64,000 nucleotides of DNA from Chelydra serpentina (GCA_037349315.1 JBAIAC010000051.1:29734001-29798000); one strand, 5' to 3'; numbered from the stretch's first letter, positions 1 to 10,596 are shown. Numbers and translations: made by a program. The notes: generated from the sequence alone by a model not told the origin.

Positions 1-308
1 CTAACTGGACCATTGACCGAAGGAGGTTTATCCTTGGGCCCCGGAAGCTGGGGGAAGGAGGTTGTTCGGTGGGGTACTAGGGGCTGGGGCCCAGGTGCCA
101 GGTGCAGCCATGCTGTCACTGGCTTCTTTTACTCTAGCTGCGACTAAAATGTGTGGGGAGTCTTTTCTTTTTGTGACTTGGCTTAAAGGGGCTGTGACCC
201 CAAATTGCTGTGGAGGCCAATGGCCCAGCTATGGCATACCACAACCCATTCACCCTTGTCCATGTATCATCAAATTGAATACGTAAACCTATCAAATGAG
301 CAGATAGT
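1..308. other. Unassigned flank
   Basis: I see no repeat, RNA gene or credible reading frame here. The short open frames lack any recognisable motif. The segment ends where the 3' terminal octamers of the neighbouring CR1 begin. Confidence 0.5.
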
Positions 309-336
309 CTCATAGACTCATAGACTCATAGACTTT
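309..336 (-). repeat. CR1 3' terminal octamer repeat
   Basis: About three tandem units, AGTCTATG on the minus strand, form the extreme 3' end of the CR1. CR1 elements end in short 8-9 bp repeats that act as the recognition site for target-primed reverse transcription. The same unit ends the copy at 30354-30370. Confidence 0.85.
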
Positions 337-875
337 TAGGTCAGAAGGGACCATTATGATCATCTAGTCTGACCTCCTGCACAATGCAGGCCACAGAATC
401 TCACCCACCCACTCCTGGAATAATCCTTTCACCTATGTCTCAGCTATTGAAGTCCTCAAATCATGGTTTAAAGACTTCAAGATGCAGAGAATCCTCCGGT
501 AAGTGACCCGTGCCCCATGCTGCAGAGGAAGGCAAAATAACCTCCAGGGCCTCTGCCAATCTACCCTGGAGGAAAATTCCTTCCCGACCCCAAATATGGC
601 GATCAGCTGAAACCCGAGCATGTGGGCAAGACTCACCAGCCAGACACCCAGGAAAAAGTTCTCTGTAGTAACTTCTAACATCCCATCATTGACCATTGGT
701 CCTATTTACCACTGATGGCAATTAATTGACCTTTGACTAAGATCATGTTATCCCATCAAACCATCCCCTCCATAAACGTATCTAGCTTAATCTTGAAGCC
801 AGTTAGGTCTTTTGCCCCCACTGCTTCCCTTGGAAGGCTGTTCCAGAACTTCACTCCTCTGATGGTTAGAAACCT

Positions 876-3788
876 TCATCTAATTTCCAGTCTAAACTTC
901 CTGATGGCCAGTTTATATCCATTTGTTCTTGTGTCCACATTGGTACTGAGCTGAAATAATTCCTCTCCCTCCCTGGTATTTATCCCTCTGATATATTTAA
1001 AGAGAGCAATCATATCTCCCCTCAGCCTTCTTTTGGTTAAGGTAAACAAACCAAGCTCCTTGAGTCTCCTTTCATACGACAGGTTTTCCATTCCTCGGAT
1101 CATCCTAGTGGCCCTTCTTTGTACCTGTTCCAGTTTGAATTCATCCTTCTTAAACATGGGAGACCAGAACTGCACACAGTATTCCAAATGAGGTCTCACC
1201 AATGCCTTGTATAACGGTACTAACACCTCCTTATCTCTACTAGAAATACCTCGCCTAATGCATCCCAAGACCGCATTAGCGTTTTTCACGGCCACATCAC
1301 ATTGGCGACTCATAGTCATCCTGTGATCAACCAGGACTCCGAGGTCCTTCTCCTCTTCCGTTACTTCCAACTGATGCGTCCCCAGCTTATAACTAAAATT
1401 CTTGTTATTAATCCCTAAATGCATAACCTTACACTTCTCACTATTAAATTTCATCCTATTACTATTACTCCAGTTTACAAGGTCATCCAGATCTTCCTGT
1501 AGGATATCCCGATCCTTTTCTGAATTGGCAATACCTCCCAACTTTGTGTCATCTGCAAACTTTATTAGCACACTCCCACTCTTGGTGCCGAGGTCAGTAA
1601 TAAACAGATTAAATAAAATTGGTCCCAAAACTGAACCTTGAGGAACTCCACTAGTAACCTCCCTCCAACCTGACAGTTCACCTTTCAGTATGACCCGCTG
1701 TAGTCTCCCCTTTAACCAGTTCCTTATCCACCTCTCAATTTTCATATTGATCCCCATCTTTTCCAATTTAACCGATAATTCCTCATGTGGTACTGTATCA
1801 AATGCCTTACTGAAATCAAGGTAGATTAGATCCACTGCGTTTCCTTTATCTAAAAAATCTGTTACTTTCTCAAAGAAGGAGATCAAGTTGGTTTGGCACG
1901 ATCTACCTTTTGTAAAACCATGTTGTAATTTGTCCCAATTGCCATTGACCTCAAGGTCCTTAACTACTTTCTCCTTCAAAATTTTTTCCAAGACCTTGCA
2001 TACTACAGATGTCAAACTAACAGGCCTGTAGTTACCCGGGTCACTTTTTTTCCCTTTCTTAAAAATAGGAACTATATTAGCTATTCTCCAGTCAAACGGT
2101 ACAACCCCTGAGTTTAGAGATTCATTAAAAATTTTTGCTAATGGGCTTGCAATTTCGTGTGCCAGTTCCTTTAATATTCTTGGATGAAGATTATCTGGGC
2201 CGCCTGATTTACTCTCATTAAGCTGTTCAAGTTTGGCTTCTACCTCGGATATGGTAATATCTACCCCCACATCCTTATTCCCATTTGTCATGCTGCCACT
2301 ATTCCTAATCTCCTCATTAGCCTCATTAAAGACTGAGGCAAAGTATTTGTTTAGATATTGAGCCATGCCTAGATTATCCTTAACCTCCACTCCATCCTCA
2401 GTGTTTAGCGGTCCCACTTCTTCTTTCTTTGTTTTCTTCCTATTTATATGGCTATAAAACTTTTTACTATTGGTTTTAATTCCCTTTGCAAGGTCCAATT
2501 CTACATGCCTTTTAGCCTGTCTCACTTTATCCCTACATGCTCTGACCTCAATAAGGTAGGTTTCTTTGCTGATCCCTCCCATCTTCCACTCCTTGTATGC
2601 TTTCTGTTTTTTCTTAATCACCTCTCTCAGATGCTTGCTCATCCAGCTTGGTCTAAAACCCCTGCCTATGAATTGTTTCCCCTTTCTTGGGATACAGGCT
2701 TCTGATAGCTTCTGCAACTTTAACTTGAAATAATCCCAGGCCTCCTCCGCCTTTAGGTCCATAAATTCTTTAGTCCAATCCACTTCCCTAACTAATTTCC
2801 TTAATTTATTAAAGTTAGCCCTTTTGAAATCAAAAACCCTGGTCTCAGATTTATTTTTGTTTATCCTTCCATTTAGTTTGAACTGAATTAGCTCATGATC
2901 ACTCGAGCCAAGGTTGTCCCCTACAACCATTTCTTCAATGAGGTCCTCACTACTCACCAAAACCAAATCTAAAATGGCATCCCCCCTTGTTGGTTCAGCA
3001 ACTACCTGATGAAGGAATTCATCAGCTATCATATCTAGGAAAATCTGAGCCCTATTATTATTACTAGCAGTTGTTCTCCAATCTATATCTGGGAAGTTGA
3101 AGTCTCCCATGATCACACAGTTCCCATTAGTATTTACTTCCTTAAAAACATTAAAGAGGTCTCTATCCCTATCCAAATTAGATCCCGGTGGTCTATAGCA
3201 CACCCCAAGCACTATCCCAGGGGAGGCTCTAGTAGTTTTCTTCCCCAATGTGATTTTTGCCCAGACAGACTCTGTCTTATCCATTCCATCACTTTTTATT
3301 TCTTTACAGTCTACCTCATCAGTGATATACAATGCTACTCCCCCACCTTTACCTTTATTTCTATCTTTCCTAAACAGCACATACCCTTCAATACCTGTAC
3401 TCCAGTCATGACTACTGTTCCACCATGTTTCGGTTATTCCTATGATATCTGGTTTCACTTCCTGGACCAGTAGCTCTAATTCCTCCATTTTGTTACCTAG
3501 GCTCCTCGCATTGGTGTACAAACATCTTAATTTTTGCTGTTTGGCCTCACTCACATTCCTTACCCAATTTGGTATGGACATTGTACTGCCAGTATGACCT
3601 ATTTGACTAGTATCCACTCTGCCCTTCCTCCTTATCTCCATTCTCCTACCCCCAGCTATATCCTCTCTTACTTGGTTGTCTTCCCTCTCAATGTTAAAAT
3701 CCAGCGTGGAGATTACCTGGACATCTCCCAACCGTCTCCCCCAAATTCCTAGTTTAAAGCTCTCTTGATCAGTTGTGCCAGCCTCCAT
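876..3788 (-). CDS. CR1 ORF2: APE endonuclease-reverse transcriptase
   Basis: A 970-residue polyprotein that nicks target DNA and copies the element RNA from the nick. An apurinic-type endonuclease lies at about residues 85-305: the ITETWW motif with Glu120, GDFN at 228-231 and SDH at 296-298. A reverse transcriptase follows at about 530-800, with KAFD at 661-664, GVPQGSVLGP at 714-723 and the catalytic FADD at 744-747. The ATG at 3786-3788 overlaps the end of ORF1 by 40 nt in another frame. The frame closes early at TGA 876-878. In the sister copy at 29.8 kb the same codon is CGA, and there the frame runs about 40 residues further. The equivalent natural stop here is at 756-758. Apart from that single CpG-type change, every catalytic motif I looked for is present. 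Confidence 0.95.
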   Translation of the reverse strand: MEAGTTDQESFKLGIWGRRLGDVQVISTLDFNIEREDNQVREDIAGGRRMEIRRKGRVDTSQIGHTGSTMSIPNWVRNVSEAKQQKLRCLYTNARSLGNKMEELELLVQEVKPDIIGITETWWNSSHDWSTGIEGYVLFRKDRNKGKGGGVALYITDEVDCKEIKSDGMDKTESVWAKITLGKKTTRASPGIVLGVCYRPPGSNLDRDRDLFNVFKEVNTNGNCVIMGDFNFPDIDWRTTASNNNRAQIFLDMIADEFLHQVVAEPTRGDAILDLVLVSSEDLIEEMVVGDNLGSSDHELIQFKLNGRINKNKSETRVFDFKRANFNKLRKLVREVDWTKEFMDLKAEEAWDYFKLKLQKLSEACIPRKGKQFIGRGFRPSWMSKHLREVIKKKQKAYKEWKMGGISKETYLIEVRACRDKVRQAKRHVELDLAKGIKTNSKKFYSHINRKKTKKEEVGPLNTEDGVEVKDNLGMAQYLNKYFASVFNEANEEIRNSGSMTNGNKDVGVDITISEVEAKLEQLNESKSGGPDNLHPRILKELAHEIASPLAKIFNESLNSGVVPFDWRIANIVPIFKKGKKSDPGNYRPVSLTSVVCKVLEKILKEKVVKDLEVNGNWDKLQHGFTKGRSCQTNLISFFEKVTDFLDKGNAVDLIYLDFSKAFDTVPHEELSVKLEKMGINMKIERWIRNWLKGRLQRVILKGELSGWREVTSGVPQGSVLGPILFNLFITDLGTKSGSVLIKFADDTKLGGIANSEKDRDILQEDLDDLVNWSNSNRMKFNSEKCKVMHLGINNKNFSYKLGTHQLEVTEEEKDLGVLVDHRMTMSRQCDVAVKNANAVLGCIRRGISSRDKEVLVPLYKALVRPHLEYCVQFWSPMFKKDEFKLEQVQRRATRMIRGMENLSYERRLKELGLFTLTKRRLRGDMIALFKYIRGINTREGEELFQLSTNVDTRTNGYKLAIRKFRLEIR

Positions 3789-4882
3789 CCTAGAAGTCTA
3801 TTTCCTTCCCTACTCAGGTGAAGTCCATCCCGAGAGAACAGTCCTCTGTCCATGAATGCCTCCCAGTGGCCATACATCCCAAAGCCCTCCTTGTAGCACC
3901 AATCCCTGAGCCATCTGTTGATCCTCATAATCCTGTCACACCTTTGTTGCCCCTCTCTAGGAACAGGTAGAATCCCACTGAAGATTACCTGAGCCTCGAT
4001 TTCCTTAAGCGTCTTCCCCAGCCTGGCATAGTCCCCCTTGATTCGTTCCAGTGAGAATCTAGCCGTGTCATTTGTTCCTACATGAAGGATGATCAATGGA
4101 TTCTTTCCCGCTCCCTTTAGGATCCTCTTCAACCTCAGGTCCACATCCCGTATCTTAGCACCCGGTAGACAGCACACCCTTCTGTTCTCTGGATCAGCTC
4201 TGGTTACAGGTCTGTCTATTCGTCTCAGTAAGGAGTCCCCAATCACGTAGACCTGCCTTTTCCTGGAGACAGTGCGGTTCTCCAGTCTATCCCCTGTTCC
4301 CTCTGGCTGCAAGTCCTTTCCATTCCTATTTTCCCTTGTAATCCTCTTCAACCCATCCTGTATCCTCCTGGGGCTCATGTTTGGTGTTGTCCCCATCGAC
4401 TCTTCCCCTTCTTCTATGGGACTAGCCGCTCTTCTCTTCTTGCTTGCCCTTCCACCTTCAGTGACCACCTGCTGTACCCCTTCTTCATTCTCCAACTCTG
4501 CAAACCTGTTCTTGAGCTCTATTTCTCCTTCACTGGCCCGTCTTTTCCTCTGCCTGGTTCTCATAGTCACATGCGTCCACTGTCCATTTTCTTCACCCGG
4601 CAGTCCCCCCTCAGAGGCCTTTGATCCCGCTTCCATCTGCATCTCTGAGCTTTCCCCGTCAGCCACCTCGTGCCTTTCCTCCATCAACTGCTCGAACCCC
4701 CGTCTAAACTCAACCAGAGTTTCCACCTGCATCTCCAATCCTCGGATCTTTTCTTCCATCAGCTCTATCAGGCGGCACTTCATGCAGAGAAAACTCTTAT
4801 CAGGTACCCCCTCCAGAATCATATACATACCGCAGGTGCCACATCCAGTCATCCTCATTGTGTCCTCCACTGCTTGGCTCAT
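3749..4882 (-). CDS. CR1 ORF1: zinc-finger, coiled-coil, SGNH esterase protein
   Basis: The ORF1 product accompanies the element RNA. I start it at the ATG at 4880-4882; the open frame continues upstream to 4918 but begins there with GTG. Counting from 4918, a four-cysteine finger (CGTC and CMKC, Cys26/29/45/48) is followed by a heptad-rich segment at about 50-85, then a basic linker. The C-terminal half is an SGNH/GDSL esterase-like fold: IGDSLL near residue 225, HVGTND near 280, and the Asp-His pair in DGLHLSREG near 365. Esterase-bearing ORF1 proteins are established for the CR1 clade. All three catalytic blocks are intact, unlike the copy at 23.9 kb, where the His is lost. It ends at 3749 inside the start of ORF2. 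Confidence 0.92.
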   Translation of the reverse strand: MSQAVEDTMRMTGCGTCGMYMILEGVPDKSFLCMKCRLIELMEEKIRGLEMQVETLVEFRRGFEQLMEERHEVADGESSEMQMEAGSKASEGGLPGEENGQWTHVTMRTRQRKRRASEGEIELKNRFAELENEEGVQQVVTEGGRASKKRRAASPIEEGEESMGTTPNMSPRRIQDGLKRITRENRNGKDLQPEGTGDRLENRTVSRKRQVYVIGDSLLRRIDRPVTRADPENRRVCCLPGAKIRDVDLRLKRILKGAGKNPLIILHVGTNDTARFSLERIKGDYARLGKTLKEIEAQVIFSGILPVPREGQQRCDRIMRINRWLRDWCYKEGFGMYGHWEAFMDRGLFSRDGLHLSREGNRLLGWRLAQLIKRALN

Positions 4883-5040
4883 GACCACTGCTGCCTCTAT
4901 ATCTGCCAGCCTTCTCACCTAAATCCTGTTAGCCCGGAAAACACAAAACAAAGCACAACACCACCACCTACAGCAGAACGAACCCCACACGAATCCCAAA
5001 ATACAGACTCCCCTTGCAAACTCCCCTTGCAATCTCCCAC

Positions 5041-5990
5041 TCAAACTCCCCTGTTTACAGCTCTGTTTGCTGGCTCCTGTGCCGCTGCCTGACTGGCTGC
5101 TGCCTTTATAGGACCCCCTGCTCAGCGAAGCCCCGCCCCCTAATTAGGGCTCAGCTGCTCTCCCAGCACACTGCCCCTACAAGCCTCTACACATACAAAC
5201 CATACAAATAAAAGACCAGAAACAAATACCTTCTCCTCCAACAGAACTCCCACTCAAACTCCCCTGTTTACAGCTCTGTTTGCTGGCTCCTGTGCCGCTG
5301 CAGCTGTCTGTGCCGCTGCCTGACTGGCTGCTGCCTTTATAGGACCCCCTGCTCAGCGAAGCCCCGCCCCCTAATTAGGGCTCAGCTGCTCTCCCAGCAC
5401 ACTGCCCCTACAAGCCTCTACACATACAAACCATACAAATAAAAGACCAGAAACAAATACCTTCTCCTCCAACAGAACTCCCACTCAAACTCCCCTGTTT
5501 ACAGCTCTGTTTGCTGGCTCCTGTGCCGCTGCAGCTGTCTGTGCCGCTGCCTGACTGGCTGCTGCCTTTATAGGACCCCCTGCTCAGCGAAGCCCCGCCC
5601 CCTAATTAGGGCTCAGCTGCTCTCCCAGCACACTGCCCCTACAAGCCTCTACACATACAAACCATACAAATAAAAGACCAGAAACAAATACCTTCTCCTC
5701 CAACAGAACTCCCACTCAAACTCCCCTGTTTACAGCTCTGTTTGCTGGCTCCTGTGCCGCTGCAGCTGTCTGTGCCGCTGCCTTTATAGGACCCCCTGCT
5801 CAGCGAAGCCCCGCCCCCTAATTAGGGCTCAGCTGCTCTCCCAGCACACTGCCCCTACAAGCCTCTACACATACAAACCATACAAATAAAAGACCAGAAA
5901 CAAATACCTTCTCCTCCAACAGAACTCCCACTCAAACTCCCCTGTTTACAGCTCTGTTTGCTGGCTCCTGTGCCGCTGCAGCTGTCTGTC
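5041..5990 (-). repeat. Tandem 5'UTR monomers of CR1-A
   Basis: Successive units start (plus-strand anchor TCAAACTCCC) at 5041, 5254, 5485, 5716 and 5932, so the spacing is 213, 231, 231 and 216 bp. The differences come from a duplicated or lost 15-18 bp block around the CTGCAGCTGTCTGTGCCG segment. The last unit is partial. The arrangement resembles the promoter-bearing monomers of rodent L1 5'UTRs. Confidence 0.93.
5103..5818 (-). promoter_or_regulatory. Four repeated GC-box plus TATA-like promoter modules
   Basis: Each complete monomer carries, on the minus strand, a GC box (GGGGGCGGGG) followed 20 bp later by TATAAAGG. The pairs lie at 5131-5140/5103-5110, 5362-5371/5334-5341, 5593-5602/5565-5572 and 5809-5818/5781-5788. 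All point toward ORF1. The motifs and their constant spacing are seen directly; promoter activity is inferred. A TATA-like box is not usual for a LINE 5'UTR. Confidence 0.6.
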
Positions 5991-6339
5991 CTCTACCTGC
6001 AGACTTCAGAATAAAAATAGAGCTTCTAATGGGAACTCATCTGAACTATTGCTACTGCTGCTCCATAATCACACAGCATACTATGGCTTAGAAGCAGGAG
6101 GGTGACTCTTGGTGTTTGTTGGGGTCTGAACTAGTATAACAAGTAAGGCAACTTTGTTCCTAGAAATGCACTTGGGGTCCTACTAGCACTGGCTGGCTTT
6201 GCTCAATAATGAGAGAAGCAGTGAGTAAAATGTCTCATTCATTAGCTGTCTAGACTGAAGCCCTTTTTTGTCATGTAAAAACTTTAGTAGTGCAAGGTTG
6301 GATTTATAATCTAAAGAGCTACATCTTCAAAAAAGCACT
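5991..6339. other. Unassigned spacer
   Basis: AT-rich sequence between two CR1 copies. I see no repeat signature or coding potential. Confidence 0.4.
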
Positions 6340-7500
6340 TAGTGGCGTCTATCAAGTATCCCTTAACCTTCTTTTTGTTAAGCTAAACAAACTCAGTGAG
6401 GTCATCTATCACGATAGGGCAGGTTTTCTAATCCTTGAATTGTTCTTGTGGGTCTTCTCTGAATCCTCTCCAATTTATCAACATCCTTCTTGAATTGTGA
6501 GCACCAGAAATTGACACAGAGTCCATCAGTGCTTGCACCAGTGCCAAATATTGAGTTAAAATACCCTCTCTGCTCCTACTTAAGAGTCTCTTGTTTGTGC
6601 ATCCAAGGATTGCAACAGCTCTTTTGGCTGCAGCATCACCTTGGGAGCTCATGTTCAGCTGATTATCCATTACAATCCCCAAGGCTTTTTCAGAGTCATT
6701 GTTTCCTAGGAGAGAGTCCCCCACCCTGTAAGTATGGCCGACATTCTTGGTTCCCAGGTGTATACATTTACCCACCCATATTAAAACGCATATTGTTTGC
6801 TTGTGCCCAGTTTACCAGGCGATCCAGATCGCTCTGAATTGGCATTCTCCCACTTATTGTGAAATCTGCAAACTTTGTCAGTGATGATTTTGTTTTCTTC
6901 CAGCTCATTGATAAAAAGGTTAAATAAGCATAGGGCCAAGAACCGATCCCAGTGGGACCCACCTAGAAACACAGCTGTTCAGTGATGATTCCCTGTTTAC
7001 AATTACATTGAGACCAATAGCCATTTTAAAATCCATATACTGTGTGCCATGTTAAATTTTATATCGGTCTAAGGTTTTTTTTAATCAAAATATTGTGTGG
7101 TACCAAGTCAAATGCCTCACAGAAGGCAAAGAATATTATATCAACATTATTACCTTTATAAACCAAACTTGTACTCGCATCAGAAAAACTATATATTTTA
7201 CATAAACTCATGTTGATTAGCATTAATTACTATACCCTTATTTAGTTCTTTATAATTGAGGCCTGTATCAGATGCGACATTATGTTGCCCAGGATCAATG
7301 TTAGGCTGACAGGCCTGTAATTACCTGGGTCATGCTGTTCACCCTTTTAAATACTGGCACAACAGTAGCTTTCTTCCAGTCTTCTGGAACTTCCCCGTTG
7401 CTCCAAGACTGACTCCTACCAGAACCCTTGTTGGACTGCAGTGATCTCTGGTAAGCTTATTAGCACTCCTGTAGGCTCTTTTATTGTTTCCCATATTTGG
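6340..7500 (-). mobile_element. Old decayed CR1 LINE fragment
   Basis: Minus-strand reading gives broken pieces of CR1 reverse transcriptase and its C-terminal extension: a LGNNDSEKALGIV-like block at 6428-6775, an EENKIITDKV-like block near 6900, and further RT sequence towards 7330-7480. Stops and frameshifts are frequent, and the fragment is more divergent than the other CR1 copies in the window, so it is an old insertion. Both ends are approximate. Confidence 0.75.
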
Positions 7501-8130
7501 GGTTGGGAAGGAACAGTGCACCCTTAAAATCTCTGGTCATGGGGGAGTGACACGCAGGTCTCCACCCAAGAGAGCTGATGGCTGGGAGCTAGAAGCCTAG
7601 AGTGGGTACTCTTGGTGGACCATGAGGGGGAATACACGTGACATATGTGACAGTGTGTGTGTATGTGTGGGGATTCTGACTGTGAATTAGCATAAGTGTC
7701 AACAGCAGTGAAAGCAAGCAGCATAGAAGGGAAAAGCACAAAGAAAAGTCTCAGTCTTTTGGGAAAGGAATAGTGAAAAGAGAGACAGGAGGAAATGAAT
7801 TAGGAACAGCTGAAGAGAAGTAAGCTAGTTGAGCTATTCAGAGAAAGGCAGTTCAACACTGAGGAGAGGACAAAGGCACAACTAGTTGACCCACAGGAAT
7901 TATGGTCCAGGTTGACAGGAAACCTCCAGCCCACTGGCAGAGGGCCCAGCAGGTGGGGGAAATCTTGGAGCAAACTCCCTGAAGAGAAACAGGGAAGAGG
8001 CCAATAGAGGCAATATCTATGCTCCATCCAGACCACATTCATCAATGCAACAGGGATAGGAGACAGAACTACAGGTAGGCCAAGAGAGGATACAGCTGGA
8101 GATGGACAGACTATCTGGAAACCCAGCTGC
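7501..8130. other. Unassigned segment upstream of gag fragment
   Basis: No clear repeat or gene. It may include the leader or LTR of the gag-bearing element that follows, but no paired LTR is visible. Confidence 0.35.
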
Positions 8131-8776
8131 TTGAAGACTGGGAGTGCCAGCACCAGCCCAGAAGAGAAGATGAGGGGCACCAGCATCAGTATGATGAGAG
8201 AGAAAGACAAGGAGTGTGAACACCAGTTTGATATGGAGAGGCTGCACCAGCAAAACACCAGTCTGGTAGGTGGTGCCAGACCCCCTGTACCTGCCCTGAT
8301 GGGTTGGGAATTATTTCCTCACTTTAGGGAAGGGGATGACATGGAGGTGTTTCTAAAGGCTTTTGAAATGGGGTTTGAACAGAACAAAGTGAGGCAGGAG
8401 GACATGGTCCAGTGTCTGGCCCCATTGGCAGGGACAAAGGCCTTGGACTTTTTCATCCTTATGGACAGAGAGGACTCTAAAGATTATGATCTATGGAAGC
8501 AAGCTTTGTGGCAAAAGTTTAAACTGACCCCTGAAGCATAAGGGAAAGTTCAGAAGAAAGGGGATCTGACCTATGCTGAGGTTTCAATTCAAATTAGGGG
8601 TTGTATAAGAAAATGGGGAACCGACTAGGGGGGTTGTCCCAGTCAATGCGGCCTATTAATTAATGGGTATGGAACAGTTCTATAAACTCTGGCCCCCAAC
8701 CTGAAATTATGGTTAATAGACAAAGATCTTAGTCACGTGACTGTAGCTGGTAAACGGTCTGACCAATAGGTGGCCC
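8131..8776 (+). pseudogene. Gypsy (Gmr1-like) gag fragment with SCAN-like segment
   Basis: A 136-residue open frame (8131-8541) has the helical capsid pattern PHFREGDDMEVFLKAFE, then a WKQALWQKFKLTPEA block. After its TAA the same coding sense continues with stops through a segment including NLKLWLIDKDL near 8700-8730. That downstream part resembles the SCAN-like half of Gmr1-type capsids. Gag builds the particle of LTR retrotransposons. No LTR, protease or pol is attached, so this is an isolated remnant. A captured host SCAN gene is the main alternative, but no zinc-finger array or intron structure follows. Confidence 0.6.
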
Positions 8777-8807
8777 AAGTTTAAGAGTTAAAAATTGAGG
8801 GACCATA

Positions 8808-9305
8808 AGAATGGCCATACTGGGTCAGACCAAAGGTCCATCTAGCCCAGTATCCTGTCTTCTGACAATGGCCAATGCCAGGTGGTTCAGAGGGAATGAC
8901 CAGAACAGGTAATCATCAAGTGATCCACTCCCTGTCGCCCATTTCCAGCTTCTGGCAAACAGAGGCTAGGGACACCATTCTTGCCCATCCTGGCCAATAG
9001 CCATTGATGGAATTATTCTCCATGAATTTATCTAGTTCTTTTTTTAACCCTGTTATAGTCTTGGCCTTCACAACGTTCTCTGGCAAAGAGTTCCACAGGT
9101 TGACTTGTGCTTTATGTGAAGAAATACTTTTTTTTGGTTTGTTTTAAACCTGCTGCTTATTAATTTAATTTGGTGACCCCTAGTTCTTGTAGTATGAGAA
9201 GGAGTAAATAATACTTCCTTATTTACTTTCTCCACACCAGTCATGATTTTATAGACCTCTGTCATATCCCCCCCTCCCTTAGTTGTCTCTTTTCCAAGCT
9301 GAAAA
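8808..9305 (-). mobile_element. Older CR1, 3' part (split by a younger CR1)
   Basis: The CR1 3'UTR motif (GGCCATACTGGGTCAGACC at the low-coordinate end) leads into the ORF2 C-terminal coding part at 9068-9265. The copy is cut at 9305 and resumes at 10602, where the sequence AAGTCACAGTCTTATTAATC continues the same element. The gap is filled by a younger CR1. Confidence 0.8.
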
Positions 9306-10596
9306 TCATAGAATCATAGAATATCAGGGTTGGAAGGGACATCAGGAGGTCATCTAGTCCAACCCCCTGCTCAAAGCAGGACCAACCCCAACTAAATCAT
9401 CCCAGCCAAGGCTTTGTCAAGCCTGACCTTAAAAACATCTAAGGAAGGAGATTCTACCACCTCCCTAGGTAACCCATTCCAGTGATTCACCACCCTACTA
9501 GTGAAAAAGTTTGTCCTACTATCCAACCTAAACCTCCCCCTCTGCAACTTGAGACCATTACTCCTTGTTCTGTCGTCTTCTACCACTGAGAACAGTCTAG
9601 ATCCAGCCTCTTTGGAACCCCCTTTCAGGTACTTGAAAGCAGCTATCAAATCCCCCCTCATTCTTCTCTTCTGCAGGCTAAACAATCCCAGTTTCCTCAG
9701 CCTCTCCTCATAAGTCATGTGCTCCAGCCCCCTAATCATTTTTATTGCCATCCGTTGGACTCTTTCCAATTTATCCACATCCTTCTTGTAGTGTGGGGCC
9801 CAAAACTGGACACAGTACTCCAAAGGAGGCCTCACCAGTGCCGAATAGAGGGGAATGATCACGTCCATCGATCTGCTGGAAATGCCCCTACTTATACAGC
9901 CCAAAATGCCATTAGCCTTCTTGGGTACACTGTTGACTCATATTCAGCTTTTCGTCCACTGTAACCCCTAGGTCCTTTTCTGCAGAACTGCTGCCCAGCC
10001 ATTCGGTCCCTAGTCTATAGCAGTGCATGGGATTCTTCCATCCTAAGTGCAGGACTCTGCACTTGTCCTTGTTGAACCTCATCAGATTTCTTTTGGCCCA
10101 ATCTTCTAATTTGTCTAGGTCCCTCTGTATCCTGTCCCTACCCTCCAGCGTATCAACCACTCCTCCCAGTTTAGTGTCATCTGCAAACTTGCTAAGGGTG
10201 CAGTCCACACCATCCTCCAGATCATTAATGGAGATACTGAACAAAACCGGCCCCAGCACCGACTCTTGGGGCACTCCACTTGATACCGGCTGCCAACTAG
10301 ACATGGAGCCATTGATCACTACCCGTTGAGCCTGACCATCTAGCCAGTTTTCTATCCACCTTACAGTCCATTCATCCAGCCCATACTTCTTTAACTTGCT
10401 GGCAAGAATACTGTGGGAGACTGCATCAAAAGCTTTGCTAAAGTCAAGAAATAGCACATCCACTGCTTTCCCCTCATCCACAGAGCCAGTTATCTCATCA
10501 TAGGCGGCAATTAGGTTAGTCAGGCATGACTTGCCCTTGGTGAATCCATGCTGACTGTTCCTGATCACTTTCCTCTCCTTTAAGTGGTTCAGAATT
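9306..10596 (-). mobile_element. CR1 LINE (subfamily B), 5'-truncated, nested
   Basis: The 3' tail (TCATAGAATCATAGAAT) lies at 9306 and the truncated 5' end at 10596. It inserted into an older CR1, and GAAAA is present at both edges (9301-9305 and 10597-10601), consistent with a short target duplication. It encodes the C-terminal half of ORF2. Confidence 0.85.
9392..10568 (-). pseudogene. CR1-B ORF2, reverse-transcriptase half (broken)
   Basis: Two adjoining frames (10568-9912 and 9904-9392) encode the RT fingers-to-palm ([31 protein letters not shown]) and the C-terminal extension ending in [10 protein letters not shown] frameshift near 9905-9912 separates them. GVPQESV replaces the usual GVPQGSV, a change shared with the copy at 22.0 kb. 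The endonuclease and ORF1 are absent because of 5' truncation. Confidence 0.85.

Larger units (their letters stand above)
309..5990 (-). mobile_element. Full-length CR1 LINE (subfamily A)
   Basis: A non-LTR retrotransposon read on the minus strand. From 5' to 3' it has a repeated 5'UTR (about 5990-4919), ORF1 with a zinc-finger/coiled-coil/SGNH-esterase layout, ORF2 with endonuclease and reverse transcriptase, a 3'UTR (755-337) and an octamer tail instead of poly(A). Most CR1 copies are strongly 5'-truncated, so a copy keeping its 5'UTR and both long frames is unusual. A shorter copy of the same subfamily lies at 29294-30370. I could not find a target-site duplication, as is common for CR1. 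The exact 5' boundary is inferred from where the monomer repeat stops. Confidence 0.93.

Noticed and set aside
309..5990. Target-site duplication around the full-length CR1
   Set aside because: No convincing match between the flanks near 300 and 5995.
8131..8541. Host SCAN-domain gene exon
   Set aside because: No zinc-finger array, splice-site context or conserved start. The surrounding pattern is that of an LTR-element capsid, and a second gag with pol attached is in the window.
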